Shown in pieces: positions 1-12,900 of a stretch of 64,000 nt of DNA (positions are counted from its first letter, which is position 1; each line of letters starts with the position of its first letter). This stretch comes from Acanthaster planci (Eukaryota; Echinodermata; Asteroidea; Valvatida; Acanthasteridae): assembly GCF_001949145.1 (NCBI RefSeq), contig NW_019091416.1, forward strand, positions 404,785-468,784, in the 5' to 3' direction. Position numbers and translations under genes: made by a program. A model generated the notes under the pieces. That model searched no databases. It worked only from the letters and a program-made list of their open reading frames with translations, and was not told the origin of the DNA.

Positions 1-3000
1 TGCATGTCCAAGGAGACTTGCATGGCTACAAACAATACCGAATCCAAACTGATTAATTAATCTCTAGGAGTCCCTAAATTCAAACCCGGTGAAGCTTATT
101 CACAGCTGAAATGGAGGATCTGTAATGAAATGGATAAATCTGTGTAGTCCCATGGGGAAAAAAGAAGAGAATTTTGGACAGCCCTTGACATTAATTGATA
201 TGAAGACATCGGAATGTGCAGATAACATTTTTAAAATGACTTGAAATTATGCAACAAGATGTTAAACTTTTGCTTAATTACAGGCTACACTTTCGCATAA
301 CAAATTAACCGTATTATTTAATACCTTCAAGTGCATAACATTAACAATGTGTAATTGCTCTCTCTACATTATAAGTTTATTTTAAAAAAAATAACCAATT
401 TAGTAAAAATTGTGACACAGAGTCTGGCAAGACATAACCATTTTTTAGGTGCACCAATAAAACTCCATGTATGCCTTGATTTTGGAGTGACACGGCCAAC
501 TGGAAGTTGAATTCAATGACATGGTAACACTACCAAAGGCTTAACCATTTCAATTTCAACAAAATCTGAATCGCATTATTTGACGTATGTCAATGCAAAA
601 AAACAAGATTTGAATCTATAAAAATTCCGATAGTGTTTTTAATATATGTGTACCGGTATATTCTATGCTAAAACTCCACGTTTTTTTTCGTAAAATAAGT
701 ATAATTTTGAAACCTCTTTCAAGAGTTTATCCTAAAACTTTGACAGTCAAGGAAATGCTTATGTTATAAATACATGTATCTCAAATTTCAAATGCAACGT
801 GAGTTTCTTTAAAACTTTTGACATGTTTACCAAAAGCCTTTTTTCTACTAATGTCATTAGTTATTTGTTAAAAATCTTTGTCATACATTATCTTTAATTT
901 TTAACAAGTTGTGGAAGCCAAGCATTTTTCTACTGTGAAACGTGTGAAAGAAAATATCAATGTCTTATTATAGTACCATAGTCACACACACATTGGCAAA
1001 AGTGGAGGAAACAGAAGCACAACATACATCCTGCGCCATGGCAACAACTTTCAGGTAAAAGGCAATACCAGTTAAGACAATCAATCTATGTAAATATAGT
1101 AACATGAATGCAGCACTACAAAATCAGTCATATTTGCACCAAATTTAAACCCTAATTTCTTAAACTCGTTTAAATTAAAATATGCTTTCCCTACCATCAA
1201 GACTGATGGTCTAATTTGCAAATATCTTACAGATTGCTTCCTCGGCTTCTTACAGAATCCATCCCAGTGGACATTTAGTTGGCATTATTTTTCATTCGCA
1301 TTTAAATGAAAAAAAACCGTATATGTCAAATAAGTTTAATAAATCCAACTATAAAGGATCGACCGACCACATCAAGACAAGTGAAATTAACATTTAAATA
1401 TTTAATCGTTGTACAATTGAGACAAAGTCGACTTGATATGACCAGATGAACAACCCACTGGTATTGATGTCAGCAATTGCTGCACAAGATACTTTTGTTT
1501 TGTTTGTTCATTACATTTACATGTAGTGTGCCAATACCACATGAATAAGATTTTACAATATTTACACAGCATATATTTGGGGGCAAAAAGTTCCCCCACT
1601 GAACAATTCAGGGATATTTAAAAAAAAAAAAACACAGATGAAAAGAAAATGCAAAGCATTAAAAAGTATTAGATTTTGTTACAAGATGTGTTACAACAAT
1701 ATTGGCATACCATATCATAGAGGCTTTTTGTAAAAAAGTGCATAAAAATGTGAACGCAAATATCCAGATTTCAACACGTGAGAACAATGTGTGACATCTT
1801 GTCCATTTAAAAATAATAACATAAGTTCTGTTCCTTTATGTAAGGCTGTTACTACTGAATGGTTCAATCAGGTATAAAACTGACTGTCAATTATTTCTGT
1901 AGGCCTTCAATTGTCAAGGCACTGCTTTCAAACATGGTGGAGGTGTTCTGTGCCCTTCAAATGCTTCGATGGAACTTTCTGAAAAGGGCTTCACTTGCTT
2001 CACCACCCTGAAATACACAAAGATGGTTGGGGTTTTTAAAGAGTGCACGATGCAATTTCCTCGAGCCTCATTGGAGGGAGGGAATTTGAAGTCGTCACTT
2101 CCAGGTACACTTGCATGATGGATGTACATGTACATGCCTGAAGCAGGGCTGCAAGCGACCCACGATGCTTTGCCATGTCTGTACATCCTGCACAAAATTC
2201 TATACAAGGGATTAGCCGATCCCCGTACCCTGTAAAGGGAGCAGTGATGAACGTATAATTCTACAAGGGCTAAAAAAATCTATATATACACATACGTTTA
2301 CGAGAGGACATTTTCTTATTTACCAATGTCCTCCCTCCCCGTGATAAAACAACATGGTGGTGAGCCTGACTGGTCTTGCCCATCTGGCTTGAAACAGTAA
2401 CAAGAAACGGTTTATCGTGGGTGCCTTGGGGGCGTGCCTTGTACAGATATCGGCTCCATTTGCTGCCTTAGACTGTTTGTCACTGGTCAAGAGGTACACG
2501 TGTACTATTGAGCAGATATTAGGGAAAAGTATCCGGCATGCACAGGCGTCGCCGGGATTTTTTGTCGGGGGGAGAAAAAATAGATTCATCAGCAGCAAAC
2601 TGAAAAACTGTTCCCGGTGAAAGGGTTTTTCCAACCAACTTGGTGATTTTCATGACTTTTCCTCATTTCTTCCCGTTTCTTTTGCTTTTCTATTTCCCCT
2701 TTTTTATTTTCCTTAGTTGATTTTTCAGGGAACAGCAAGCACCCCCACCCCACGACACCGATGCTAGCAAGTACATATGGGCCTTGGGTCTAGGCTTTTG
2801 GATCACGGCAACTTACATGTATCTGTATGAAGGTCCTTAAATTCTTGAATTGTTGCCAAACGTATCCCCAGGAATAACATTATAGGCACATTTAGCAATA
2901 ATCTCACATCTAGTTTTCCCACACCACAGGCACCTGTTTTTCTTGACACACAGTTGCCATTTCTTCATCGATATCCCTTTGCAATGTACAGGCACTTCTG

Positions 3001-3810
3001 TATCGTCTGTCACGTTTTGCGGAGCAGAGTAAAATAGGTCTGATCAGAATTATAGCAGAGAATTATGCGTGGGTTAAAAATATCTACAGCCTGACTCAAA
3101 AAGTATATCCATGCCATACTTTTGAGTGTCAATGTTACTCAAAAAGTATCGTATAAAAAGTTTAACCTTTCAAGACCACGTGAAAAGACCCCGAATTGCG
3201 TTCAAAAACTTTTCACAATCATGTTCTAAAATAGTTTTTAAAACTGCTATAAAACAGCAGATTTCATCACAGCTTTCCATCTCGCCCAATTCTCCACTCA
3301 CTGATCAAACTCAAGGCAAGAACTGTATGTCTTTCAGTGAGTGACAAAGAATCTAGAAAGAGCTTCAAAAAATAGCTTCAAGGTTCTGCATATTCTGGGG
3401 GTCAAGCTCTTCGGATTCAGCCTCAAGACACTGCAGAAAAAGACCTATGAGCCCCAAGCTGGAACAAAAAATTGAGAAATTCCCTAGCAACGGAGGCTCC
3501 TTTGGTCGAAACTGCACTTTGATGGTTCCCTAATGACTACGAAATGCAAGCGTTACGGTCGCATCGCTACCAGCAAAACGAACACTTCCGACCAACGTGG
3601 CTCTTTTCAACCGATGAGGGGTGTACTGATTCTGATTTTCATCAAATTATGGCTGCATCCTCTGTGCATGTCACAAGGTATACCATATTAATACACAGCT
3701 CCTTAAGGTGAGACGTGCTGATTGCTGCAGGCATGATTGGGCAGGTGATTGTTTCTTGAAGTTTGGGGTGACAAAGGAGCTCAGAGAGTTTCGTGATGGG
3801 CCCTGGTAGG
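1..3810. other. 3' flank of the TTYH gene
   Basis: AT-rich non-coding DNA below the TTYH stop codon. It must hold the TTYH 3' UTR because transcription runs leftward. The nearest minus-strand AATAAA that I see is the forward tttatt at 2703-2708, about 1.1 kb past the stop, so the UTR may be long or may use a weaker signal. A short inverted repeat (actcaaaaagtat / atacttttgagt) lies near 3094-3126. The open frames here look like chance; no recognisable protein is present. Confidence 0.5.
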
Positions 3811-3906
3811 TTAGACAATGCTGCCCGAGCTGAGACGAGCTTGTTGCTGATGTTGGCCGTTCTCTGCGTTACGCCGCTGGTTGTCACGGCTCATTGCGAG
3901 AGTATA
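3811..3906 (-). CDS. TTYH: TTYH exon 15 (last coding exon)
   Basis: Phase-0 exon after acceptor tttacag, opening with TAT (Y574) and running 31 codons to TAA at 3811-3813. It reads YTLAMSRDNQ... and ends ...LSSGSIV. Its first Tyr completes a PPPSY sequence begun in exon 14, matching the PPPTY region of vertebrate TTYH2. The rest is polar and Gln/Arg-rich, a disordered cytoplasmic tail. Confidence 0.85.
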   Translation of the reverse strand, partial: YTLAMSRDNQRRNAENGQHQQQARLSSGSIV

Positions 3907-6900
3907 CTGTAAATGGGATCAAAAATGGTATTTACAAAAGTATCCGACATTCAAAACCTTCCTGACAATTGCTACACAGCAACACACTGTGTGACTGATG
4001 AGGACTGGAACTTAGGAGAACATGAACAAGATATGATGAAAATGTAGGCACCGTGTGGTCGTCATGAGAACATGAGGCCATATGTGGCACATTTGGAAAA
4101 CAACACCAGAACGACATGTGAACACCCAGCTCATTACACATATACATGGACATCATGTCGACATGCTAACAACATGTGAATAACATGTGAACAGTATACG
4201 AACATCACACGGACGGACCGTGTACTTACGGAAGGGGGAGGGGAATCGTAGCCTTCGTGACGGACAGGTGGTTGGTTGGAGGAGGTCGATGGCCCGGCCC
4301 CTGTCGCTCCTCCCCAGCCACTGCTGGTCCCCTGCTGTCGGGGCACCGGCCACGCCTGGTTGGAGCTGCTGAGCCCCTGCTCATGGCTAACACATAGACA
4401 GAGAGAAATACACAGACACTGGGTGAAGGTGGTGCCATAGTGCTTCTCTGAAGTACCATGAATGGGGGATGGAATGGGCCAGAAACATGATGATGAGGAT
4501 GGAAGTGAGCTCTGACAGGTTAGCAGAAAATTTGGTTGGTTGCATTTGAAAGTTTTATAAATGGCCTCAACTACAGAACAAACCGCTCAATGCACAACTT
4601 GGAACTAGCACTAGTTTAAATGTAACTGTGGCCATTGCATTTTTATGAGAAACCATTTTTGTCAGTCTTGCTACTGCAGCTGAGCATGGAGATACATGTA
4701 CCAGTATAAAATTGCCTTACACTGACATGAACAAATCTTAGGTTCCCACTCATAACCTGCGAAGTAAATTCATCCCATGCAAACTGAACTTACAATGCAG
4801 TTTGATGGGTTGTAACAACGTGGGTGGGAAAATTGCTTCCCAACTACTGTCAAAAAAGGCATGCGTAGTCAGAGTTTATGGACGAACTCCAATAACAAGA
4901 CATTTAAAAGGAAAGAAAAAAACAATGTAAAAGGCATCTCTCATACCATCCAAGTCATCAGTTACATGTACACCACAATGTGATATATCATGTGCAACCT
5001 GTGCACACAATACCATACTTTGTGGTAAGGCAAAGTAAACGAATCATACAGGTGTATTCTGCTCTACAAAATGTAGTTCCCAATATCGCATCTACACAGT
5101 TGAGAAAGTTAGAGGGCCTGACGTTTCAATCCAAGCAGGATATTCCCAAAGGCAAAATGCAAACAGCTGATGTTCATGTCTAGCTTGTGTTTGCAAAGGG
5201 TCAATGATAAAGCCAGCCTGAATGCAAAGCACAAACTCAGAAGCCTGATGTTTGGAAACACTGAAAATGGGCGAGAATACGGGCGATTCACAATAGTGCG
5301 CCCCCAAGAGTCTGCAACGCGTTGGCCAATCACAACGCGCGAAATTTGTTGACCCTTTCCAAATGCACATTGGGTCCACAGATTTTGCACATTGTGATTG
5401 GCCAACTCTTGGTGGCACACCATTGTGAATCGCCTGCATTATTCTGGCAGCTCTTGCCGATGTTTCCTTTTACACATATTCTGTTTCAGTTTTGCCCTGT
5501 AGTTATGCGTGCCATTGCTTCAGGTGATAACCAAGCATAAATCATTGGGCCAACCACACTTCACAGTAAAAATGGGACTTCATTACATGTAAGGAACATT
5601 TTCGATGAACCAATGATGCTTCATGCGACTGAAAATGCTATTTAGCACATGCCAAGTTGTCAACATTAATTGGAAACATTTTGGATTTAATTAAATCACT
5701 CAGAAGTACCATTGCACATTTGTAGCATCTGCATCAACTTCTCATTCTTTTAAGATTCAAATCATTGAAGTAAAATAAAATTCCTTCGTTTCAACAAACA
5801 TGACAAATAATCCTTAAATTTTGGACATTCGGGCTTTTGTTTGCCTTTGAGAGAACTTTCACCAAAAATATCCCGCCGTGCACATACATACAAGATAAGC
5901 GTGTGGCACAGACTGTGATGGACACTATTTTGCCATGCAGCGTATGGATACACAATGCAGGTGAGTGCATTGGTGTAAACTCAATCAGTGTTTGCAGCCT
6001 CAAAATCATTCAAATGTTAAAGGGACTCCAAATCATTATGTTTTGTTCTGAATCCTCTTCAACTCTGCAGCAACAAAAAAGCATTCCTACATTAATATAC
6101 ATGCATTTTTCTAAACATTTCTAGTAAGAAAAAGAACTGTCAAAATATAAAACAGGCAAAATGCCAATCACAAAAGTATGCAGTGTACATGTACCCCCTA
6201 AAGTGCATTGGCACTGATTAAAAGTCCTTGAACACCCACAAGATTCAAATTCTGCGCAGGTGGAGGGTGAAAATGTGTTATAACTTTGCAAAATGGGCTC
6301 ATTTATCGACTTCTCTGCTGGTGAGAGAGAATAAAGGTGGGGCCTATAACTTTCAGGGTTCACAGCCGCCCTCACTGTAAAATCCCGTGACTTCCCTGGG
6401 TCTGCTAAGAACTCTGCCTTTGGTACAGATATAGTTGCAAAAAACCTGCGATTGACCACTTGCTTAGGAAGTGGTTTTTTTTTTTTTCAAAATTAGGTTT
6501 GTCAGTAATAAAACATGAAAGGAGTGAACTTTACAAGATAGTACTAAATTTTAATCCCTTTTCATAATGAATTGTGATAAACATGTAGGAAAAAGATCAT
6601 CTTCTTGCATCAAGAGTGGTCGACAGCCCCATTCCCACCCCTAGGCTCAAATTTTGAGGGTCATCCTTTGCGCACCCACATTCTGCTGGTGCCCCTGGCC
6701 CTTCCCACATGGACAAAATCCTGGCTACGGTTCTGGCAGATATTCTACAATTCAATATCTCCCAAGGGTTTTTTAATTTTTTGTTTAATAAACAGATTTA
6801 CTAGGCAAAGAAAATATATGCTTAGCAGAAATGCGTGTAGGTTACTAACCAAAAGGCCAGGTACATGTATAGCACTTGAGACTGGTTCTCTGCTTATTCC

Positions 6901-9900
6901 TACTAAGCACAGAAATCTGTCAGGCAGAGTTCCCTGCAAGCATTAGGGTTAGCGGTGCTAGTAAACAGGCAAAGGGCATGACTGCATTGCAGAAGTTTTT
7001 TTTTTTCTGAAATATGAGCATGAAGGCATGTAGCAAGGGAGAGGCCATTAAGACGGTAAAAACAGATCCACAAAAGAAGGTTAGCCATCGGCTTATAGAG
7101 CTTGGAATCAAAATTGTGACAACTCTATTCACACGAACTGCCACTACACTACTTCTTAACTATGGGTTTTGCCCCGACACCGATGTACATGTACGTGCAT
7201 ATTCATAACTCTGTGTGCTCAGTGACTCTGACCGACCAGCCGGCAAGCTTCTTGACTGAGTGGATATGATGTCTGCACTAGTAAGCAGGAGGTTGTGGGT
7301 TCAACTTCCCCCCGAGTGCAAAGCTTGTGAATTTATTTTGCAAGCTCTTGGACGCCAACAAGCCAATAGTATTACGAATACACATTGGTGTTTGGGGCAA
7401 AGCCCACAACTAGAAATTAATATCTCCCCAATGCAAATACATCTTTTGGAAACTACACTTTTCAGCATATAGCTAAATCCTTAAGAGTGAGAGGATGTGC
7501 AAAAGATTTAGTCGGGTGCCATGTGTAATTATAAGAGCAGCGGGCGATGCAGCCAGCAGGGGGGTGGGGGAAGAGGCTTCAGGGGACCCGACTTACCCTT
7601 CCCGCTGGAGGTAGTTGAAAAGATTCGGCGCGTCGCTCGGTTTGGGAGAGTGCGGTCTGAAAAGTTGTAAGTTTTGAAGTCGGATTTGCGTAACTTTCAG
7701 GAAGTGTGAATTGCCGTACCTAAGAGCTAAAGGCAAGGAGAATGGGGGGATTTCTGCAGTGCACAGCCGAAGAGCTTAGTTTCATCAGTATCTGTCCAAT
7801 CTTTGTCTGATTTATTGGACTGGTTAGAAAGAAGGAAGGACATTCGTCATAGCAATTGCACTGCTGATTAGAAGAAGGGAACCCAACACCCATATGTCTC
7901 CAGTTCAAGCGCTAATTGGATAAACAAACATCGATGAAAGCTGCTACGACATTAATTGAAATGCACATTACCCAAAGATGTTTGATTTTGAAGCATGACA
8001 GTAACATCCTTGTCAAGAAACATTCGTAGAATATGCCCAAAAAAACACTGGTCAACTGATTAAATTACTTTGTTAAAGGTTTCACAGGGCATCAGGTTAA
8101 TTTTGTATGATTTCAGCAAAAGAAGAGTTGAAACGATAACATACAACTTGGACAGAAAGGGAGATTATCTGTGTGTTAGCCATGGATTCTTGATTACGGC
8201 AAGAACCCAGCACAATTTAATTCGGTTGAATGGAAAAGCACCTTTACTGATTTCATTAGTATAAATGCAGCAAAGAAAGAACCAAGTAAAGCTAACATTT
8301 AGACAGTTGACAGGGCAACTGCTGACATCTTTCAGAAAGCTTTCATGGACTTCAACCAAGTCTATAGAAATAATCTCGCTCACAAAGACAACCATTTTCC
8401 ACAAGTTTGTTTGGTGTCATTCTTTTTGACGTTTACCCTTTCCGGAGAGCGGGGCAGACAGTGAAAGAGGCAACTTTAGGCAACTATGGTGACCTGCAGC
8501 CTCCCCCTCCGAACAGTGCCAAAAAAAAAAAAAAAAAAAAGGACGAGCCAGATTTTCGTATTCACAGACCAAGACGCTGAGAAAAATGATGCCCGTACCT
8601 GTAACCCTGCAGTGAGCTGGAGAGAGAAATGGGTCTAGCGCGGTGGTCCGATGGCAAGGGCGCTGGACGGTTGTCCTGTCTGGGTGATGGTGGATCCATG
8701 TTCCTCCGGTAACGTTCCAGTGTCGCAGTGTTGTCATTCGGGGGCAAGAAGGGATCCTCCTGGTCTACCGCGTAGGGTATTTTTCTACAAAGCCAAAAAA
8801 ACAACAGCTTGAACGATGCACCAAGCTATGAGGGACGAAGTATAATTTTGAACTTTTTTTTCATAATTTTTGCAACAAAATTGTATTCTAAACTCAATTT
8901 GATCCATCCGGCAGACTAAGCAGGCATACTATGTGGGCGACTGTGTCAGCATTTACAAGTGATTTCCATTGAGCAAGATTTGTTACAATGGCAACACCCC
9001 ACCGTCTTAAAAGCTAACTGGCGTGGTTAGGTCAAACTGCCAGTTTTCAGAAATCATTTTTTCTTTCATGAACTGTTCATCCCTGGGATCTCTTTAAGTG
9101 TCCGAGAGCTGTTCTCCCTTGGTCCCAACTTGGAACGAGGAAGGAAATTTCAGTTCTAGAACTTCTGAGGAAAAGCTGTGCCTCAAGGATACACCTATGT
9201 CTGCTGCACCATGCTGGTCTTATCGCCCCGACCAAAAGATATTTCTCCTTCCGTGGGACTCCTACCCCCACTACGGCCCCTAGATACTTCCATTCACAAG
9301 AAAGCACTCAGCAAGAGGTATAACAGAAAGCAGAAACGAGAGTAAAATGTGGGCTCTGTGTATACCCACTCGAAAGGAAATGTGTAATTAGATCACCGTC
9401 TATGTGCAACACTTCCTTGGTATGTAATTACTCCTGCACTCGGTTCGCTGAATCAGATTAAAGGATGTATGAACAGCTCCCTTAACATGCCAGATTAAGC
9501 ATTCCCTCACTGATATTCACATGTAACGTAAACAGCCCCTTATTGCTTCTGATGGGAATCTCATTGGTTAACAGTTGTCAAAATTGATACGCTACGCTGG
9601 TCAAGAATACCCATCTAACTGGACGCATCTAAATCCACAGTTGCTATGGAACATCTCATCCCCACAATTGTGCCCCCAAACCCTCTTGACTTAATTTTGT
9701 TATTCATCAAATTTACATTTATTAAATCCGACATTATGCAACCGACGTTATGCAACCGTGTTGCTCACTTTCAAAGGATTCTAAAGCTTTGCCTCAAGTC
9801 ATGTATCCAGTAAGAGGCAGGGTACCAACCTTTTAGGCAGTCTGCCATTCAGATTGATGGTGCACAGGATGACCAGGGTGAACAGGAGACCAGCTAGCAT

Positions 9901-12900
9901 GGCACTGAGCAACATGATTGTGATTCCAATCCTAGATATGGAGACAAGAAACGGAGTATCAGGTCATGTCTTGTGTGAGGTAATCTTGACGTGTCAGTTT
10001 TCAGACTCTCACTCATCAAGCAGCTTTTGCATCAAATTTTAACACTTAACACCTCTATCGTCTTTTCTCAGAAAGTTTCTAGCAACCTGTGAGCTACATG
10101 TACTCAGTCTTGTGCTTTTCAGCTCCTTTTAACAACTCCTGTTCCACACTGAAGGAAAAATTTGAGGCCAATTTTATAGAGGGATTGCTGTTCACTTTTT
10201 TTTTCAATGGTTCCTTGCCGCGTTCAAGGAACTATTACCGAGTACCAACAGTAAGGGGTCTGTGGGGCCAGTTTCATAGATCTGCAAAACATTGAAATCT
10301 GGTAAGTGATGAAAAGTTCTTTTTGACAAATGCAGGTTACCAACCAAAATGACATGAATTCTATACATCTTTTGACTGATTCACAGCAAATGTTTGCTTA
10401 GCATATCAATTTGCTAGGCAATAATTTCTGGTTGGAAACTATAAGAAATTGGGCTATTAGCAGAGGGAAACACTTTCTTGCTATTCAAATGCTGCGTACC
10501 TAGCCTCCTTATGACACTTGGCCTCTACACATGGACTTACACTGAATCATAGCAGACCGAGTGCAGCGAAGTTATGTAATCTTTATGGACTCCGGACGTG
10601 GCACAGTCTAGGTTTCCTGAAAGTGTCAACACTGAGGTGGTGACAGAATTTAGAGCAGTCTTGGCTTGTGCAACCACAGGCTGGGGGAAAAAAAAAAGAA
10701 ACAACAGGTGTCAACCGATGTGGCAAGAGTCAGGTTGGCGTAACGGTTCTTTCCTAACCATCTCCCTCTACAGCCCGAGTTCGATTCAGTTCAGTTTCGG
10801 ATTTTCTTCAGGCTTTCCAGCCACAGTGCCTCGGATGCTTTGGAGTAATCCTTGGTTCCATACTTGATACTCCATGGTATCTATGATAAGGGTGAATCTC
10901 TGCCAATGGTGTCGGCCAAAAAGGGAAGCTGTTACTAGGTCACACAGCGCCCTCTTTCGTTCACGCGCAGCACCAAATGGGTGTTAAAACTGGACATGGT
11001 GGCAATGAAAGTATGGTGTGCATTGCTTACTTCTGCTCGAGGGTAGAACCCTTTGGATAGAGAGGCTATTTTGTCCAAGGTAGTTCCTGCTAAGGCTAGA
11101 TCAGTGTTTGCCGAGGACAGGTCCTGGGGGAAAAGAATGATACTTTGAGGCTTGCAGAAATGTAGTGAATCGTCAGTTTACTTTTCCATTTTGTAATAAT
11201 AAAAAGTAGCGTTGGATAAACTTCAGTTTAATTTTTCTTTTTTGTCAGCTGTATACTGTATCGGACAAGAAGTAATTTAAAAAATTTTATCCCTTTTTTT
11301 TGGGGGGGGTCAAATTTGAAGTAACTCCCATTCTTCGCCTCGCAAAGAATACAGATTATCGAGAGCACATTAATGATGGATTTCCCCCGAAAGGTTGGAG
11401 CTCTGTGAAATCGGTTAAAGTCGGATGTTTCAAGGGAGCAAAGGAAATTCGTGGCAACTTATGTCAGCTATGTAAACAGGAAAGGGCAACCTCGCATTTT
11501 CCATTTCCTCGAAGCTGTGCATGAAATGAAACTGCAGCTGGATTTGAATAGTGAGAGCCATATCTCCAACCATCTATAGGGGCAACTAAACTGAGTAATT
11601 TATTTCCTGAAATCTTTCACTGAAAAACCAAGGACCACTATCTTTCAGGTAAACAGATTCCACCCTGCGGAAATACACATGTCAAGCACCGAATGACTAG
11701 TTCAGTCAGCTCTGACGTTTTGCCATTGTTTATTCACAGAACAGTTGGCATGACCGATCAAATCTGTCCCAGCGGTCCATCGCATCCACCTACCTTGCTG
11801 AAAGGACTCGCTGTTTGGCCACATTTCATGTAGTACTTGAGAAACTCTGCCGACAGGATAATAGAAGCATTGTGAAGGGAACAGATATGAAGATTTTTGC
11901 AGTACAGTACTTGTGGTATTTAAAAGGTGACAAACACAAAATCCTTGAGGGTTTGGTGACTTTTTCCAGAGTGAGGGTTTCTCCACTTCACAGAAACACT
12001 GTATCTTGTAGTTCATATGCTACATGTACATGTGTGCATTTCACGTCAAGTCAAATGCTTCTCTAATAAAAAGGAAATTCACAGAAAAGCGATATTGTCA
12101 TTTGTAAAAATTGGTAAATACTGCATTCCAACTTTTCAAATTTTCACTTCTGGATTTCAATAACTTTCTTATTCCAGCCAACCGACAGCATATTTGACAC
12201 TCAACTGAGATTTGATCCTGCGATGTAAGGTACACACAGTCATGTGACATCAATAATGGGCATAAACAGGGGATCCAGAACGATGGGGCTCACATGGGGC
12301 AGGCCATGCCTCCCTAGTGTCTGTATTTTTAAGAGATGCCCCTTCTACCTTCCCCACCTTTTCCCTTCCCTGTTTTCTTCTTATGCTCTTGACAGGTTAT
12401 TAAAAAGCATTAAAGATGGAGATTACTGCTAAAAAATCCCCCCCCCCCCGTATATGCTGGGTGCCCACTTTTTGTAAATGTTGGACTCGTCCCCGGGCAT
12501 TACATGTGTGGTATCCATCCAACATTCTATTTCACAGACAGTGCGTGCTCAGTGCTGTCTGAAAACCTGTGAGAAAAAGCACATTACAAGGCTGAGCATG
12601 CTTGCATGGGGTTGAGTCATGGATTGAAGTTTGGAATTTGTATCTCGGATGTCACATTCAATCGGAACACACTGCCAACTTCATTACATACCATCTGTCA
12701 AGTCCGTTGACATCTTGGCTTGTTTGAAAATGAAGGTGTCTGGATCAGCACAAAAATCGCTCACACCCTGCAAAGGCACGAAGAACATTGCTATGGGTCC
12801 AATTAATTTTATGGAGAAAAATAAAGTTTTAACCAAGAGATGCCTGGTGCAAGTTCTTCCTTACAGCAGACTACAGTTTTCCTCATTCGCAACGTATCTG

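Larger units (their letters stand above)
4387..7596 (-). other. TTYH intron 13
   Basis: 3.2-kb intron between the 60-nt exon and exon 14. It contains a palindromic foldback element (5281-5434) and a tRNA-like SINE head (about 7240-7316). The open frames around 5.1-5.4 kb come from the foldback element. Nothing else is recognised. Confidence 0.6.

Noticed and set aside
7240-7316. Functional tRNA gene
   Set aside because: Boxes A and B are present but no complete cloverleaf or acceptor-stem pairing was found.
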